Shown: piece by piece, positions 1-7,778 of the stretch | How the letters are laid out: the number at the start of each line of letters is the position of its first letter | Numbering within the stretch: the stretch's first letter is position 1 | From: a virus | Strand: one strand, 5' to 3' | DNA: 22,114 nt | IMG/VR virus record: IMGVR_UViG_3300044467_000068 | Coordinates: 1 to 22,114 of that record | The notes under the pieces: model-generated | What the model was told of the DNA's origin: nothing | The model's database searches: none | Seen by the model: only the letters and a program-made list of their open reading frames with translations | Translations under genes and position numbers: made by a program

Positions 1-268
1 CCATTATCCTTCTCTCATTCGCCCTTAATCTATTTGCCTCTCCTCCACGCATATGTCTTTCATTACGATTCAAATCAATTACTTTATAAACTTCCTCATA
101 GAGTTCCATATCGATATCCTTTAAATATTTATGGATATCACGATGCACCGTACTTTTACTTACACCAAATTCCTCTGCTGCTTTCCTAAGCGTTGCTGCA
201 TTTTCAATAATATACCGCGCTTCGTTCACGGCCCTACTCTGGATTAAATCATGTAATATCGTACTCAT
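1..268 (-). CDS. spoIIID: SpoIIID-like sporulation transcriptional regulator (3' end off the window)
   Basis: The visible 89 codons match SpoIIID, the small DNA-binding regulator that with SigE and SigK controls mother-cell genes in endospore formers. The helix-turn-helix core EEFGVSKSTVHRDI (about residues 36-49) and the C-terminal basic motif RHMRGGEANRLR (about residues 71-82) correspond to the B. subtilis segments KEFGVSKSTVHKDL and RHLRGGEATKLK. The family is about 90-95 aa, so only a few residues are missing past position 1. The ATG at 268 follows a strong AGGGGGGAG site at 279-287. It starts 34 nt after the MuF stop and probably shares the head-gene transcript. Identity of the family is close to certain. 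The role in a phage (steering sporulation genes or regulating phage genes) is inference. Confidence 0.92.
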   Translation of the reverse strand, partial: MSTILHDLIQSRAVNEARYIIENAATLRKAAEEFGVSKSTVHRDIHKYLKDIDMELYEEVYKVIDLNRNERHMRGGEANRLRANERRIM

Positions 269-302
269 TAGAAATTGGCTCCCCCCTAATTTCTAAATAT
301 TT

Positions 303-1223
303 TTATTCTAAAACCAGACCTAGCGAGCAACGGCAAGAAGGGTGCAAAGTTGGGGTTAACGATGTATAACTCCTACCCCCGATTAATGCCGTCCCAAACT
401 CTTCCTCTAATCCAACTAATTGACCATTGAGACTTTTACACCATTGACAGAGACGATCATCACGGGTTGTGATCCATCTTCTCTTAGCCGTTACCCTACT
501 AATCAAACCCTTATCCGCCGATTGAATCCACAGACTTTGTTGCCCTTGATTAGCTGCATTTATCGTCTCAGTACGTGCGATATTCTTCGACCGATAAACC
601 AATAAACGTTTTGTATATAATTTTAACTGCTTTTCAATTACATTCGCTGATGCTCCTTGCTTAATAAGCAACTTCCTTAAATTATCTACCGCAAGACCTT
701 GGCGTTCAGTCAACCCAACTATCTGCCTAATATATTTTGCTGATTCATATGGGTGCATACCTTCAACGAACGCCCGGTTAATAACCGCTCTAACTGCTTT
801 CCTTGACTCCTCCGTGATTTCCACGATCAATTTACCTGTATGATCTTTGATATAATCTAATGATTTAGGATTCAAAGTATTAAAACTTGCTTGATGTTCT
901 ATTTTTTTCGGAAGAAATTCAATCGATTTCTTACCAGCTCTGTCAAAAATCTGTTTAAATACAACTGCTAATTGATTCAATTCAACCGAGAAATTATCCC
1001 AAGGTATCAATTCGACTGCTGCATTGATATTTCCCATAGCTATGGCTTTTTCTACATTCCTTAGAACTATTTCCCCCTGCGTTCTAGCTACAGCTTTCAA
1101 AAATGCATCCACCATTTCGGGCTTTGCTTGATCCGCTATACCATGAAGTGATCTCCATTCAAATTCATGAGGTAACTTCTCTTTGTAAAGATCAATGACT
1201 CTTGGTTCTCTGACTCTAAACAT
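303..1223 (-). CDS. MuF-type phage head morphogenesis protein
   Basis: A 306-aa minor capsid protein of the Mu gpF / SPP1 gp7 family, which acts in procapsid assembly near the portal. The C-terminal half carries the family signature: ARTETINAANQG (about residue 218), then TTRDDRLCQWCKSLNG with its CxxC pair, and near the end TLHPSCRCSL, the His-Pro-x-Cys-Arg-Cys end of the MuF domain. The N-terminal half is helical and less conserved. The ATG at 1223 lies 5 nt after the portal stop, with TAAGGA upstream as the ribosome site. Its place directly after the portal is the usual order in phages with a Mu gp29-type portal. There is no sign of a fused toxin domain at the C terminus. Confidence 0.9.
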   Translation of the reverse strand: MFRVREPRVIDLYKEKLPHEFEWRSLHGIADQAKPEMVDAFLKAVARTQGEIVLRNVEKAIAMGNINAAVELIPWDNFSVELNQLAVVFKQIFDRAGKKSIEFLPKKIEHQASFNTLNPKSLDYIKDHTGKLIVEITEESRKAVRAVINRAFVEGMHPYESAKYIRQIVGLTERQGLAVDNLRKLLIKQGASANVIEKQLKLYTKRLLVYRSKNIARTETINAANQGQQSLWIQSADKGLISRVTAKRRWITTRDDRLCQWCKSLNGQLVGLEEEFGTALIGGRSYTSLTPTLHPSCRCSLGLVLE

Positions 1224-1228
1224 CGCAA

Positions 1229-2554
1229 TCAGTCCTTAGCCGATACTGGTAATCCTGCTGTCTTTTTCAGGAAATCTTCAAGTTCATCATTGGGAAATAA
1301 CGGCGCTCCTGCACCCGCCAACTTCGAAATATATTCCCCTAACTCCTTCAAATCTGCAGATTCAATATCACCATGTTCTAAAGTGGGTAATTTTTCCACA
1401 TTGAAATTATTCAACGCGAATAACCTCGGAATTGCATACCTATTAAATGTCGCTGCAATAGAATCTAACCACGTTCCCAAAGCGGTACTAAATAATTTTG
1501 TTTTATCAGAACTGAGTGCATAAGATCCATTAGGCGTTGCAGTACCCAATAATATGAAATCTGCCATAACCGTCATCGCAAGTCTCTGATCAAGACGAGT
1601 GATAATCTGATTAGTATCAAAATTTCTCCGTCCGCCACTCGTTAATAATTCGAGTCTCACTAACTGGTTATTTTGCTCATCATAAATAGCAGGAAGCACA
1701 GCACCTTCCTGTTCATCCCGCCGAATATTCGTGACGAGTTTTTTCATAGCTACATATGCAGCTTTCTCCCCTGCCGTAGCATTTACATCCGTCCACTCCA
1801 CCGGAACATAAACGACCGGATAACCTGCCAATTCCCTTTCTACTCCGATAGCCTCATACGTTTCAATCCTTTTCTTGATATACCAAGTTCTGTAAGCACA
1901 TCGAAGTATAGATCTACCCTCTGGGTTATTTTTATGAATACCAGTCCTGAATAATAATGCCTTTTCGATCGGTATCGTTCGGTATTGGTAATCTGGCGGA
2001 GGAAGTTGAATCATCCCTTGAATTCCTCCACCTTCGTCAAATAGCCAACGCCACAAAGTTTCTTGTGCTCTGATCGGCATCTTTCTCCAACCGATTCGCC
2101 CGTCCGTGAATCTACTTTTCTTAGTAGGATCTCGGCTATCTCCTAATCTCCTTTTATATACAATCTCATGATAAGAAAACCCATAAATTAAAAATGACAT
2201 AATCTCGGAAATCGTATCCTCCCATGTACTCGACATATCAAGTAAACATGATTCAAGGAAAACCTTTGCTTCCTCATCTTTCAGATCCGAACCTCCGGCC
2301 TGAACTCTCCACGGAACTTGTCTAATAAGCATGTCAATAACGAACAAAATAGCGCCAATAACGCTATCATTTTCGGACATCTCTTTATAAACTCTGACTC
2401 TCGTATCAAAACTAGAAAGTTGTTTTAATTGTTCTTCATAAACGTACCCCGAATACTCGATCAATCCCGTTCTTCCAAGTTCCCTTGTTGCAATTTGCGG
2501 AGTGATTATTTGTTTCGTCTTTACTTCATTTGGATCTTTGGATAATCCTGCCAT
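1229..2554 (-). CDS. Phage portal protein, Mu gp29-like
   Basis: A 441-aa protein resembling the Mu gp29 (DUF935) branch of portal proteins, which form the dodecameric DNA channel at the capsid vertex. Supporting segments are an early YKEMSENDSVIGAILFVIDM stretch typical of portal N-termini, IMSFLIYGFSYHEIVYKRR in the clip/stem region, a central GRSILRCAYRTWYIKK segment, and a late TKLFSTALGTWLDSIAATFN helix. The ATG at 2554 is preceded by GAAGGAGG and overlaps the end of the small upstream gene by 34 nt. It is followed 5 nt later by MuF. Length and order fit an intact structural gene. Confidence 0.87.
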   Translation of the reverse strand: MAGLSKDPNEVKTKQIITPQIATRELGRTGLIEYSGYVYEEQLKQLSSFDTRVRVYKEMSENDSVIGAILFVIDMLIRQVPWRVQAGGSDLKDEEAKVFLESCLLDMSSTWEDTISEIMSFLIYGFSYHEIVYKRRLGDSRDPTKKSRFTDGRIGWRKMPIRAQETLWRWLFDEGGGIQGMIQLPPPDYQYRTIPIEKALLFRTGIHKNNPEGRSILRCAYRTWYIKKRIETYEAIGVERELAGYPVVYVPVEWTDVNATAGEKAAYVAMKKLVTNIRRDEQEGAVLPAIYDEQNNQLVRLELLTSGGRRNFDTNQIITRLDQRLAMTVMADFILLGTATPNGSYALSSDKTKLFSTALGTWLDSIAATFNRYAIPRLFALNNFNVEKLPTLEHGDIESADLKELGEYISKLAGAGAPLFPNDELEDFLKKTAGLPVSAKD

Positions 2555-2739
2555 TCATCTTTCGCCTCCTTCTTCCGAAGGCAGAAATTAAATGATTCTC
2601 TTAGAGTCCAAGGTGTAGATTCAGCTATTCGCTTAACGATCAAAAATTCTAGACCGTTTTGCCGACACTCTGTTTCTATGTTTTGTTCTTCCCATACTAT
2701 CGATGCCATTGCTTTATAGTGTTCTGCAAGCTTACCCAT
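2521..2739 (-). CDS. Small conserved phage protein between terL and portal
   Basis: A 72-aa hydrophilic protein of unknown function located between the large terminase and the portal, where many phages have a short helical protein. I see no recognised motif. It has two internal cysteines (in TECRQNG and NFCLRKK) and no membrane segment. I chose the ATG at 2739 because GAGGGG lies 8 nt upstream; a GTG at 2748 and an ATG at 2745 are alternatives. Its end overlaps the portal start, which suggests translational coupling and a real gene rather than a chance frame. Confidence 0.6.
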   Translation of the reverse strand: MGKLAEHYKAMASIVWEEQNIETECRQNGLEFLIVKRIAESTPWTLRESFNFCLRKKEAKDEWQDYPKIQMK

Positions 2740-2787
2740 TACCATCACCCCTCTCTAAATAAAATAAAATAATCTCATTAGCCTTTT

Positions 2788-4133
2788 CTAAAATTTATGA
2801 GGACTCTCGCGGGTAAAATCTTCGATCCCCGCTGGATTATAACTAGCAATCTTTTTAAGTCCACCCATTAATTCCGTAATTGCGATTGTTAATGCATCGA
2901 TCCGATCCGGTGAATCAGGATCATTTTCTGCATCCCATTCAATCATTTGAGTTTCCAAATCTGGGTAAGTACCGACCATATGGCATTTACCTTGCTCAAA
3001 TAATGCTGCAATAGGCTCGGCCCTTATCTTCTTCCCCCTACTCGCATGAATGCCTTTATAGCTCACATTCTGATCAATCGTCTTTATAACGTGCTCAACC
3101 ATGTCCCCGCCTTGGTTAACTTCCGCGACGATCCTATCTGCCTTTAGTTTATTGTAAAGTGATACAACCGCATTGCCCCATCCATTCGGACTTTCAATAC
3201 ATGACTTATCATCAAGGATATAAAAGTGACCATCATTTCCCTTACCGACCGCAATAATTCCAGTCTCATCCGAATTCTTATTAGCCGTGATTGCCGGGTC
3301 AACCCCGACCACAACCCTAACCAAAGTTGGATGTTTATTCACCCGAGTATCTTCGATGTTTTTGCTCTTCCATAATGCTTTCGGGTTATCATCAAGGACT
3401 TCCGCATAAATTTCCTGTCTTCCTAATCTGGTATTTTCTAGTCTATCGATTATGGCATCAAAAAAAACAGGGGATAAATTCTCCCTGTTCTCAAAAGTAG
3501 ATCCTCTTGTTATATGAACATTATTTGCTATCACCAATTCCTTAATCGTCTTTGTCGGTCTTGGCGTTGTCGTTATCATACATCGTGGTTTTTTTCCTAC
3601 CCTCAAGCAAAAAGAAACCATGTCCATTATTTCCTTTTGCTTCCTAGTACTCGCTAATTCATCGACCCACGCCGTGTCTATGTTTGGGCCACGAAGCTGA
3701 TCCGGTTCATCTCCTGAATAAGTTATCGCCATAGCCCCGGTATGAAAAGTGATCCTTCTTTTCGATGGCTCATATAAAGGTCTTTGATGGGGTGGAAACA
3801 CATTTAATATTCCACTTGTCCCTTCGACCATTATATCCCTTACATCCGCTGCCCTTGGTGCGACCAAAGCAATCTGCCTCGCCTCACCACTGTCCACTCT
3901 CTTTCTTATCCATTCGCTTCCCGTCCTAGTCTTACCTAACCCCAGCCACGACCCGCAAGGATCAACCAATAAAACCAATTTCCCAACGGTTCGAGCTGAC
4001 TTTTTCTACCCCACACCTCCCAGCTATAAATCAAATAATTTATTTCATCTATTTCAAGTTCATTTATGAATTTACATAGCCCCTCTTTACCTAAAGCAAG
4101 CAAATTCTTTTTAGATAATTTTGATCTCAACAT
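2788..4133 (-). CDS. terL: Phage terminase large subunit, interrupted at the P-loop by a stop and frame change
   Basis: The ATP-driven packaging motor and nuclease, in two frames. The first 65 codons (4133-3936) end in WLILAGRGWG followed by a TAG. From 3933 the -1 frame continues as KTRTGSEWIRKRV. Family members read AGRGWGKTRTG without a break, so the gene carries 5 extra nucleotides exactly inside Walker A. The rest is intact: Walker B with the catalytic acid (DTAWVDELAS), the coupling segment ITTTPRPTK, the nuclease start VVGVDPA and the C-terminal DRIDALTIAITEL. Restored length would be 446 aa, normal for the family. ATG 4133 has GGTGA upstream. The downstream piece alone could start only at weak codons such as TTG 3978 and would lack a P-loop. 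It is either a pseudogene, a sequence error, or expressed through recoding. Confidence 0.9.
3931..3944 (-). other. Frame break in terL: matched GGT codons around a TAG stop
   Basis: On the coding strand the order is TGG, GGT (3941-3939), TAG (3938-3936), then a second GGT at 3936-3934 followed by AAG ACT. Deleting the 5 nt between equivalent positions of the two GGT copies restores GRGWGKT exactly. The local sequence GGTTA-GGTAA is an imperfect 5-nt tandem duplication. A simple -1 slip at GGT-TAG would instead insert a Leu and Gly and spoil the P-loop spacing. Confidence 0.75.
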
Positions 4134-4164
4134 TTATCTGTCACCCATTATCCTATAAATAATG

Positions 4165-4262
4165 TGCGTACCTTTGCCCGACTTATTACGCTGCAGTCCC
4201 CCTAGCATCGCTCAAGAAATCCGTGCGGAACACACCGAGATTCCTTTAGAACCGCCCCCATT
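4165..4262 (-). ncRNA. Candidate structured RNA between the glycan operon and terL
   Basis: This gene-free stretch is visibly richer in G+C than its surroundings. On the minus strand it can form a two-part hairpin: AAGGAATC (4246-4239) pairs along all 8 positions with GATTTCTT (4221-4214), and inside it GTGTG (4235-4231) pairs with CGCAC (4227-4223) around a UUC loop. Both stems include G-U pairs. A second possible stem has 5-nt arms at 4166-4170 and 4187-4191. No T-run follows, so it is not an ordinary terminator. It holds no tRNA and no convincing ORF beyond a 19-codon frame. I do not recognise the family; it could also be a recombination scar at the cassette boundary. Confidence 0.3.
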
Positions 4263-4269
4263 AGTTCAC

Positions 4270-4974
4270 TTAAATCAAACACCTAACAACTTCAAATCCC
4301 TCTGCCGATCCCATCCCCACGCTAGAACCCATAAAACAGGCCATTACTTGAATGAGTTCTGCCGATCTTGGATGAGGGAATTCTCTTACCTCTGTATCAT
4401 AACATTTTAGCGCTCTAATTTTTAGTTCCGTGAATGTCGCAATATCAAAAAATACATTCGGTGAGAAACTTCCAAAAGATGAAAATGCCCATTCCGTACT
4501 AGATGGAATAGGAAACGTATATATAGCTGATACTCTATGCTTATCCTTCATCGGTCTTGTCGCCGTCAATACTGCCCTGTGGGTTATAACATGATCAATA
4601 TTCAAATCTTTCTGGGAATGTGTGAATATGCAATCCGGTTGTAACTCATCGATAAGCTCTTCTATCGACCGAACAATATTTATAAGTGGTATGCAATCAA
4701 ATTGATTATCTGGAAAATCTGCAAATCTCAAGCGTTTCTTTACATCTGATTTCGATACACCCATTAACACCGATATCGCAGCTCTAGATTTATCTTTGAT
4801 CTTTTCCCTTTCGATATCATCCATAATTTCATCAGGTCTTCTCGCCATTGTTCCATAACTTAAATATGCGATATACACATCTTGGTTATCAACCCTGACC
4901 GATCTTGCTATCACTCCTCCACAACCTAACACTTCGTCATCTGGATGAGCTGAAATTATAAGAATATCCGCCAT
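4270..4974 (-). CDS. PIG-L / LmbE family N-acetyl-sugar deacetylase
   Basis: A 234-aa zinc-dependent deacetylase of the PIG-L family, which removes N-acetyl groups from amino sugars. The N-terminal AHPDDEVLGCGG is the metal-binding and catalytic motif (His-Pro-Asp-Asp), and DHVITHRAV around residue 130 supplies the third metal ligand. I chose the ATG at 4974 (MADILII) because GGGAGGG lies just upstream and the previous stop is 1 nt away; the frame is also open to 4989. It is the last gene of the glycan operon. Its likely job is to deacetylate the nonulosonic acid or a precursor so that another acyl group can be added; the exact substrate cannot be read from the sequence. Confidence 0.88.
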   Translation of the reverse strand: MADILIISAHPDDEVLGCGGVIARSVRVDNQDVYIAYLSYGTMARRPDEIMDDIEREKIKDKSRAAISVLMGVSKSDVKKRLRFADFPDNQFDCIPLINIVRSIEELIDELQPDCIFTHSQKDLNIDHVITHRAVLTATRPMKDKHRVSAIYTFPIPSSTEWAFSSFGSFSPNVFFDIATFTELKIRALKCYDTEVREFPHPRSAELIQVMACFMGSSVGMGSAEGFEVVRCLI

Positions 4975-4975
4975 G

Positions 4976-5671
4976 TTATTCCCTCCCATACTCTCCCATC
5001 AGAAATCTTGCTATCCTTAGATCATTCTGAGTATTAATATCCATCGCTCTTTCTTCACTCACATAATATGGCATCATACTCGGCATATAAAAATCTTCAT
5101 ATTGCATGAACTTTTTAGTTCTCACAAATATAACAGACCCATCATGGATATATCCCTGCTCTAATTCCGTATGCTGGGTATCAATATCCTCTGGGAACAT
5201 AGGTTCAACTAACCCCGTTGTTTTATTTATTCGAAGTGAATGCCTTGGCGGATATCTCAAATTACTCACACTCATTACACCATTTATGTCTTGGTGCTTA
5301 TCCAACAATGCTGATGCCGTCCTTAAATCATTAGCATTTCTTAATGGTGAAGTCGGAATAACAAGCCCCATATTTTCAAACGCATTTCCTTCTGCATAAT
5401 ATATTTCTAGTAGATATCTCACCAATGTCCTCAATTTACAGAAATCGCCACTTAAACTTGGTGGTCTTAAATGTAAAACTACTTTATATTTTGAAGCAAT
5501 TTCCAGATAACTTCGATCATCACTAGTGACCACAATCTCCGAGAAAACCCCACTATCAATCGATGTCTGGATCGCATACTCTAATAATGTTTTTCCATTA
5601 ATAGTCTGGATATTTTTATTTACCAGACGTTTCGATCCACCCCTTGCCGGGATAATCGCCAATGCTCCCAT
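4976..5671 (-). CDS. CMP-nonulosonic acid synthetase (NeuA/PseF/LegF family)
   Basis: A 231-aa cytidylyltransferase that activates a nonulosonic acid with CTP to give the CMP-sugar used by glycosyltransferases. The nucleotide-binding signature IIPARGGSKRL is at the N terminus, followed by VTSDD, a VIPTSPLRNANDL segment and a C-terminal AMDINTQNDLRIA metal-binding region. I chose ATG 5671 because GGGGGAG precedes it by 7 nt; the frame opens at 5689. It abuts the deacetylase gene with 1 nt between stop and start. B. subtilis SpsF, from spore-coat polysaccharide synthesis, belongs to a related group. Which acid is activated cannot be told from sequence. Confidence 0.9.
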   Translation of the reverse strand: MGALAIIPARGGSKRLVNKNIQTINGKTLLEYAIQTSIDSGVFSEIVVTSDDRSYLEIASKYKVVLHLRPPSLSGDFCKLRTLVRYLLEIYYAEGNAFENMGLVIPTSPLRNANDLRTASALLDKHQDINGVMSVSNLRYPPRHSLRINKTTGLVEPMFPEDIDTQHTELEQGYIHDGSVIFVRTKKFMQYEDFYMPSMMPYYVSEERAMDINTQNDLRIARFLMGEYGRE

Positions 5672-5689
5672 AAGTTTCTCCCCCATCAC

Positions 5690-6352
5690 TCATATTAACA
5701 TTGCCACTAAATTCCACACTGCCTCTGTATTTCCCACATTTGGTTTTATATTTTGATTTATTTTATGTTCGAGTACTTCTATCTCAAATCCCGACTCCCC
5801 GAAAACTGTAGATATATGTGCCTCTGTACTAAAATGAACCTTTCCACATTTAATAAATTTACCTTGTTCAAATGTAAACGTATATGGATCTTTGCCTTGA
5901 CTTCCCAACCTTCTTTGTCCATGTTCCCAAGAAAACCAATCAATTCCAATAAACTTCCCTTCCGGCATTAATTTATCAGAAATAAATGTGAGCGAATCCA
6001 TGATGCTCGCAGTGTCATTATGCGTCAAGGAACTCCTATCGATAACAAGATTAAACTTCATATCAAAAGGTATATTTTTTGTAAAATCTCCATTGATAAT
6101 CTTACCCGCTAATTCTGGATATTTATCTCTGATCATTTTTACTGCCGTAGGACTTCCCTCGATAGCATAATAATCCACACCAATAGATAGGAAATACGGG
6201 ATATTCGCACCAATACCCGGCCCTAATTCTAAGACCTTATCACCAGCGACTAAATTACCATATCTATTTACATATTTAATTAGATCCGTCCAAGGCCAAA
6301 GTGAATGACTCATACCCTGACTATACCTTTCTTCCCATTCTTTACAGAACAT
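5690..6352 (-). CDS. Class I SAM-dependent methyltransferase
   Basis: A 220-aa Rossmann-fold methyltransferase. Motif I is LELGPGIGANIPYF, followed by DYYAIEGSP (motif II acid), an NGDF turn and LVIDRSSLTHN (motif IV region). The ATG at 6352 overlaps the previous stop as TGATG, a coupled start; an in-frame ATG at 6388 preceded by AGAGAGG is possible. Sitting between a TylF-like enzyme and the CMP-sugar synthetase, it probably methylates a hydroxyl of the sugar or of an acyl substituent. No base-flipping DNA methylase motifs (DPPY, PCQ) are present, so a DNA target is unlikely. Confidence 0.82.
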   Translation of the reverse strand: MFCKEWEERYSQGMSHSLWPWTDLIKYVNRYGNLVAGDKVLELGPGIGANIPYFLSIGVDYYAIEGSPTAVKMIRDKYPELAGKIINGDFTKNIPFDMKFNLVIDRSSLTHNDTASIMDSLTFISDKLMPEGKFIGIDWFSWEHGQRRLGSQGKDPYTFTFEQGKFIKCGKVHFSTEAHISTVFGESGFEIEVLEHKINQNIKPNVGNTEAVWNLVAMLI

Positions 6353-7035
6353 CACTCCACCACCATATAACTCATTGTCGGACACCATGGAAACCTCTCT
6401 AGTTTTATATTTCTAATTCCAAGTATTTCCTGAATTGCAATTGTCTCGCCCGGCCAGTTCATATTGTTTGCTTCATCAAATGCGATTATCGAGCCTTTAC
6501 TAAATCGATCCTTGCATAAATCTAAACAAACTTTCGTCGGTTCATATATATCAAAATCAAAATACGCCAAGGAAATTATCGTTTCTGGATGTCTAAAAAG
6601 ATATTCCGGCATAGTCTCAACAACATCACCTTTTACTAACTCATGCTTTGTTATCTGTGTTATCGGACTCTCTTTCTCTTGCTCCGCCAATACTTTCCCC
6701 AAATAATAACGATACCCTTCTGAGACCCCCATATCTCCGACTTTAGCATCTGCATCGTGATCCGACACATTCGGAAATCCCTTAAATGTATCAAATCCAA
6801 TAATTTTCCTCGTATAATTAAACGGTTCTAACATACCCCTAAAACATTCGAAGATCGCCATATCTTGACCCCATCTAACCCCAAACTCTAAAATATTTCC
6901 ATGAATTCCAAGAATTTTTTTATATAACTCATAAAGGAAAATAACTCTTGTCAAAGGTTGTCTTCTGATAAATAAATTCAGGTTCGATAATAATTCCTTC
7001 TCCGGTATCGGACATTCTTTAAATAAATTTATCAT
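6352..7035 (-). CDS. TylF/MycF-like sugar O-methyltransferase
   Basis: A 227-aa protein of the TylF/MycF family, SAM- and metal-dependent O-methyltransferases named for macrolide deoxysugar enzymes and common in surface-glycan clusters. Signatures are LEFGVRWGQDMAIF (SAM loop), GFDTFKGFP (about residue 85), LAYFDFDIYEPT (metal-binding acids) and GSIIAFDEANNMNWPGE near the C terminus. The start ATG overlaps the upstream stop by 4 nt (ATGA) and the stop overlaps the next start, so it lies inside a translationally coupled operon. Its likely role is O-methylation of the nonulosonic acid. Confidence 0.85.
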   Translation of the reverse strand: MINLFKECPIPEKELLSNLNLFIRRQPLTRVIFLYELYKKILGIHGNILEFGVRWGQDMAIFECFRGMLEPFNYTRKIIGFDTFKGFPNVSDHDADAKVGDMGVSEGYRYYLGKVLAEQEKESPITQITKHELVKGDVVETMPEYLFRHPETIISLAYFDFDIYEPTKVCLDLCKDRFSKGSIIAFDEANNMNWPGETIAIQEILGIRNIKLERFPWCPTMSYMVVE

Positions 7036-7778
7036 CTTATACTCCCATCCAAAGTTATTTTTTTGATATTGCTACTCATGATTATGTCTAACGACCTCGG
7101 CCCTTCATTGAATAATAAATCAATGATGCCCATATAAGGGATAAACTCACCATGAAGCTGGGTATACTTTGGGTGAATGTATTCTTGGAAATAAGGAACT
7201 ATATTACATTCCCTAAATGCCGATCTGTTAGCATAATTTTGACCCTGTCCACCAAATATATAAATGTCAGCTTCCAACTTTTTACACATGTCTAAGACAA
7301 GATCATTCTTCGATCCTTCAAATTTATATTTTGCTGCATAATCAATTTCTGTCTTTATTCCCAATGTTTTTAAATACCAATCAAACATAAAATTATTTAG
7401 TTCAATGAGATATTTCCAATCTCTTTTATAAACATCTTCAAAGAATGCTGCATAATCATTAAAATATCTGGCCTTTTTATATGCCAGATAAATTGACTTC
7501 CAATGTTTTTCTTTCCATCTAGTTTGGTTATTGATTTCAATATCAGATATTTTCTTACTTCGATGATCTTTATTCAATACTGGAACACTCAACCATATAT
7601 ATCCTCTGTCAGTCTTGATCTTATTTCGATTCATCCAATCCTTACTGCAATACTGGACTTGATCAAAATGTACGAACTTATCTGCGATCGCTATTTTATG
7701 AAACAACCCCATCCACGGGAGAAAACTGCTCTGGTGTGCAGTAAGAACCATCTTTTTATTCGGGGTTAATACAGGCAT
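7032..7778 (-). CDS. WbqC-like family protein
   Basis: A 248-aa member of the WbqC-like family, often found in O-antigen and nonulosonic acid clusters and of poorly defined biochemistry. The N-terminal block HQSSFLPWMGLFHKIAIADK, then FDQVQYCSKDWMNRNKIK and WLSVPV, are the conserved parts. A late IYIFGGQGQNYANRSAF segment is also typical. The ATG at 7778 is preceded by GGTGGTGA and overlaps the upstream aminotransferase by 13 nt. In sugar clusters such proteins are suspected to act in sugar acylation or amine modification; that role is family lore rather than something visible here. Confidence 0.85.
   Translation of the reverse strand: MPVLTPNKKMVLTAHQSSFLPWMGLFHKIAIADKFVHFDQVQYCSKDWMNRNKIKTDRGYIWLSVPVLNKDHRSKKISDIEINNQTRWKEKHWKSIYLAYKKARYFNDYAAFFEDVYKRDWKYLIELNNFMFDWYLKTLGIKTEIDYAAKYKFEGSKNDLVLDMCKKLEADIYIFGGQGQNYANRSAFRECNIVPYFQEYIHPKYTQLHGEFIPYMGIIDLLFNEGPRSLDIIMSSNIKKITLDGSIR

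Noticed and set aside
3934-3944. Conventional -1 ribosomal frameshifting in terL.
   Set aside because: There is no X-XXY-YYZ slippery heptamer, and the product would carry two extra residues inside Walker A.
3788-3978. The longer terL fragment as a complete gene starting at TTG 3978.
   Set aside because: It would lack the P-loop and N terminus, whose coding sequence is present in the adjacent frame with its own ribosome site.
4165-4262. Group I or group II intron fragment, or IS200/IS605-type element end.
   Set aside because: I could not find the conserved P7 or domain V sequences, nor any transposase or TnpB gene nearby.
4591-6170. Plus-strand open frames antisense to the glycan genes.
   Set aside because: They lie opposite well-supported genes, have no ribosome sites and read as low-complexity shadows.
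5690-7035. The two methyltransferases as DNA methylases.
   Set aside because: They have SAM-binding folds but no DNA methylase catalytic motifs; one matches the TylF sugar O-methyltransferase pattern.
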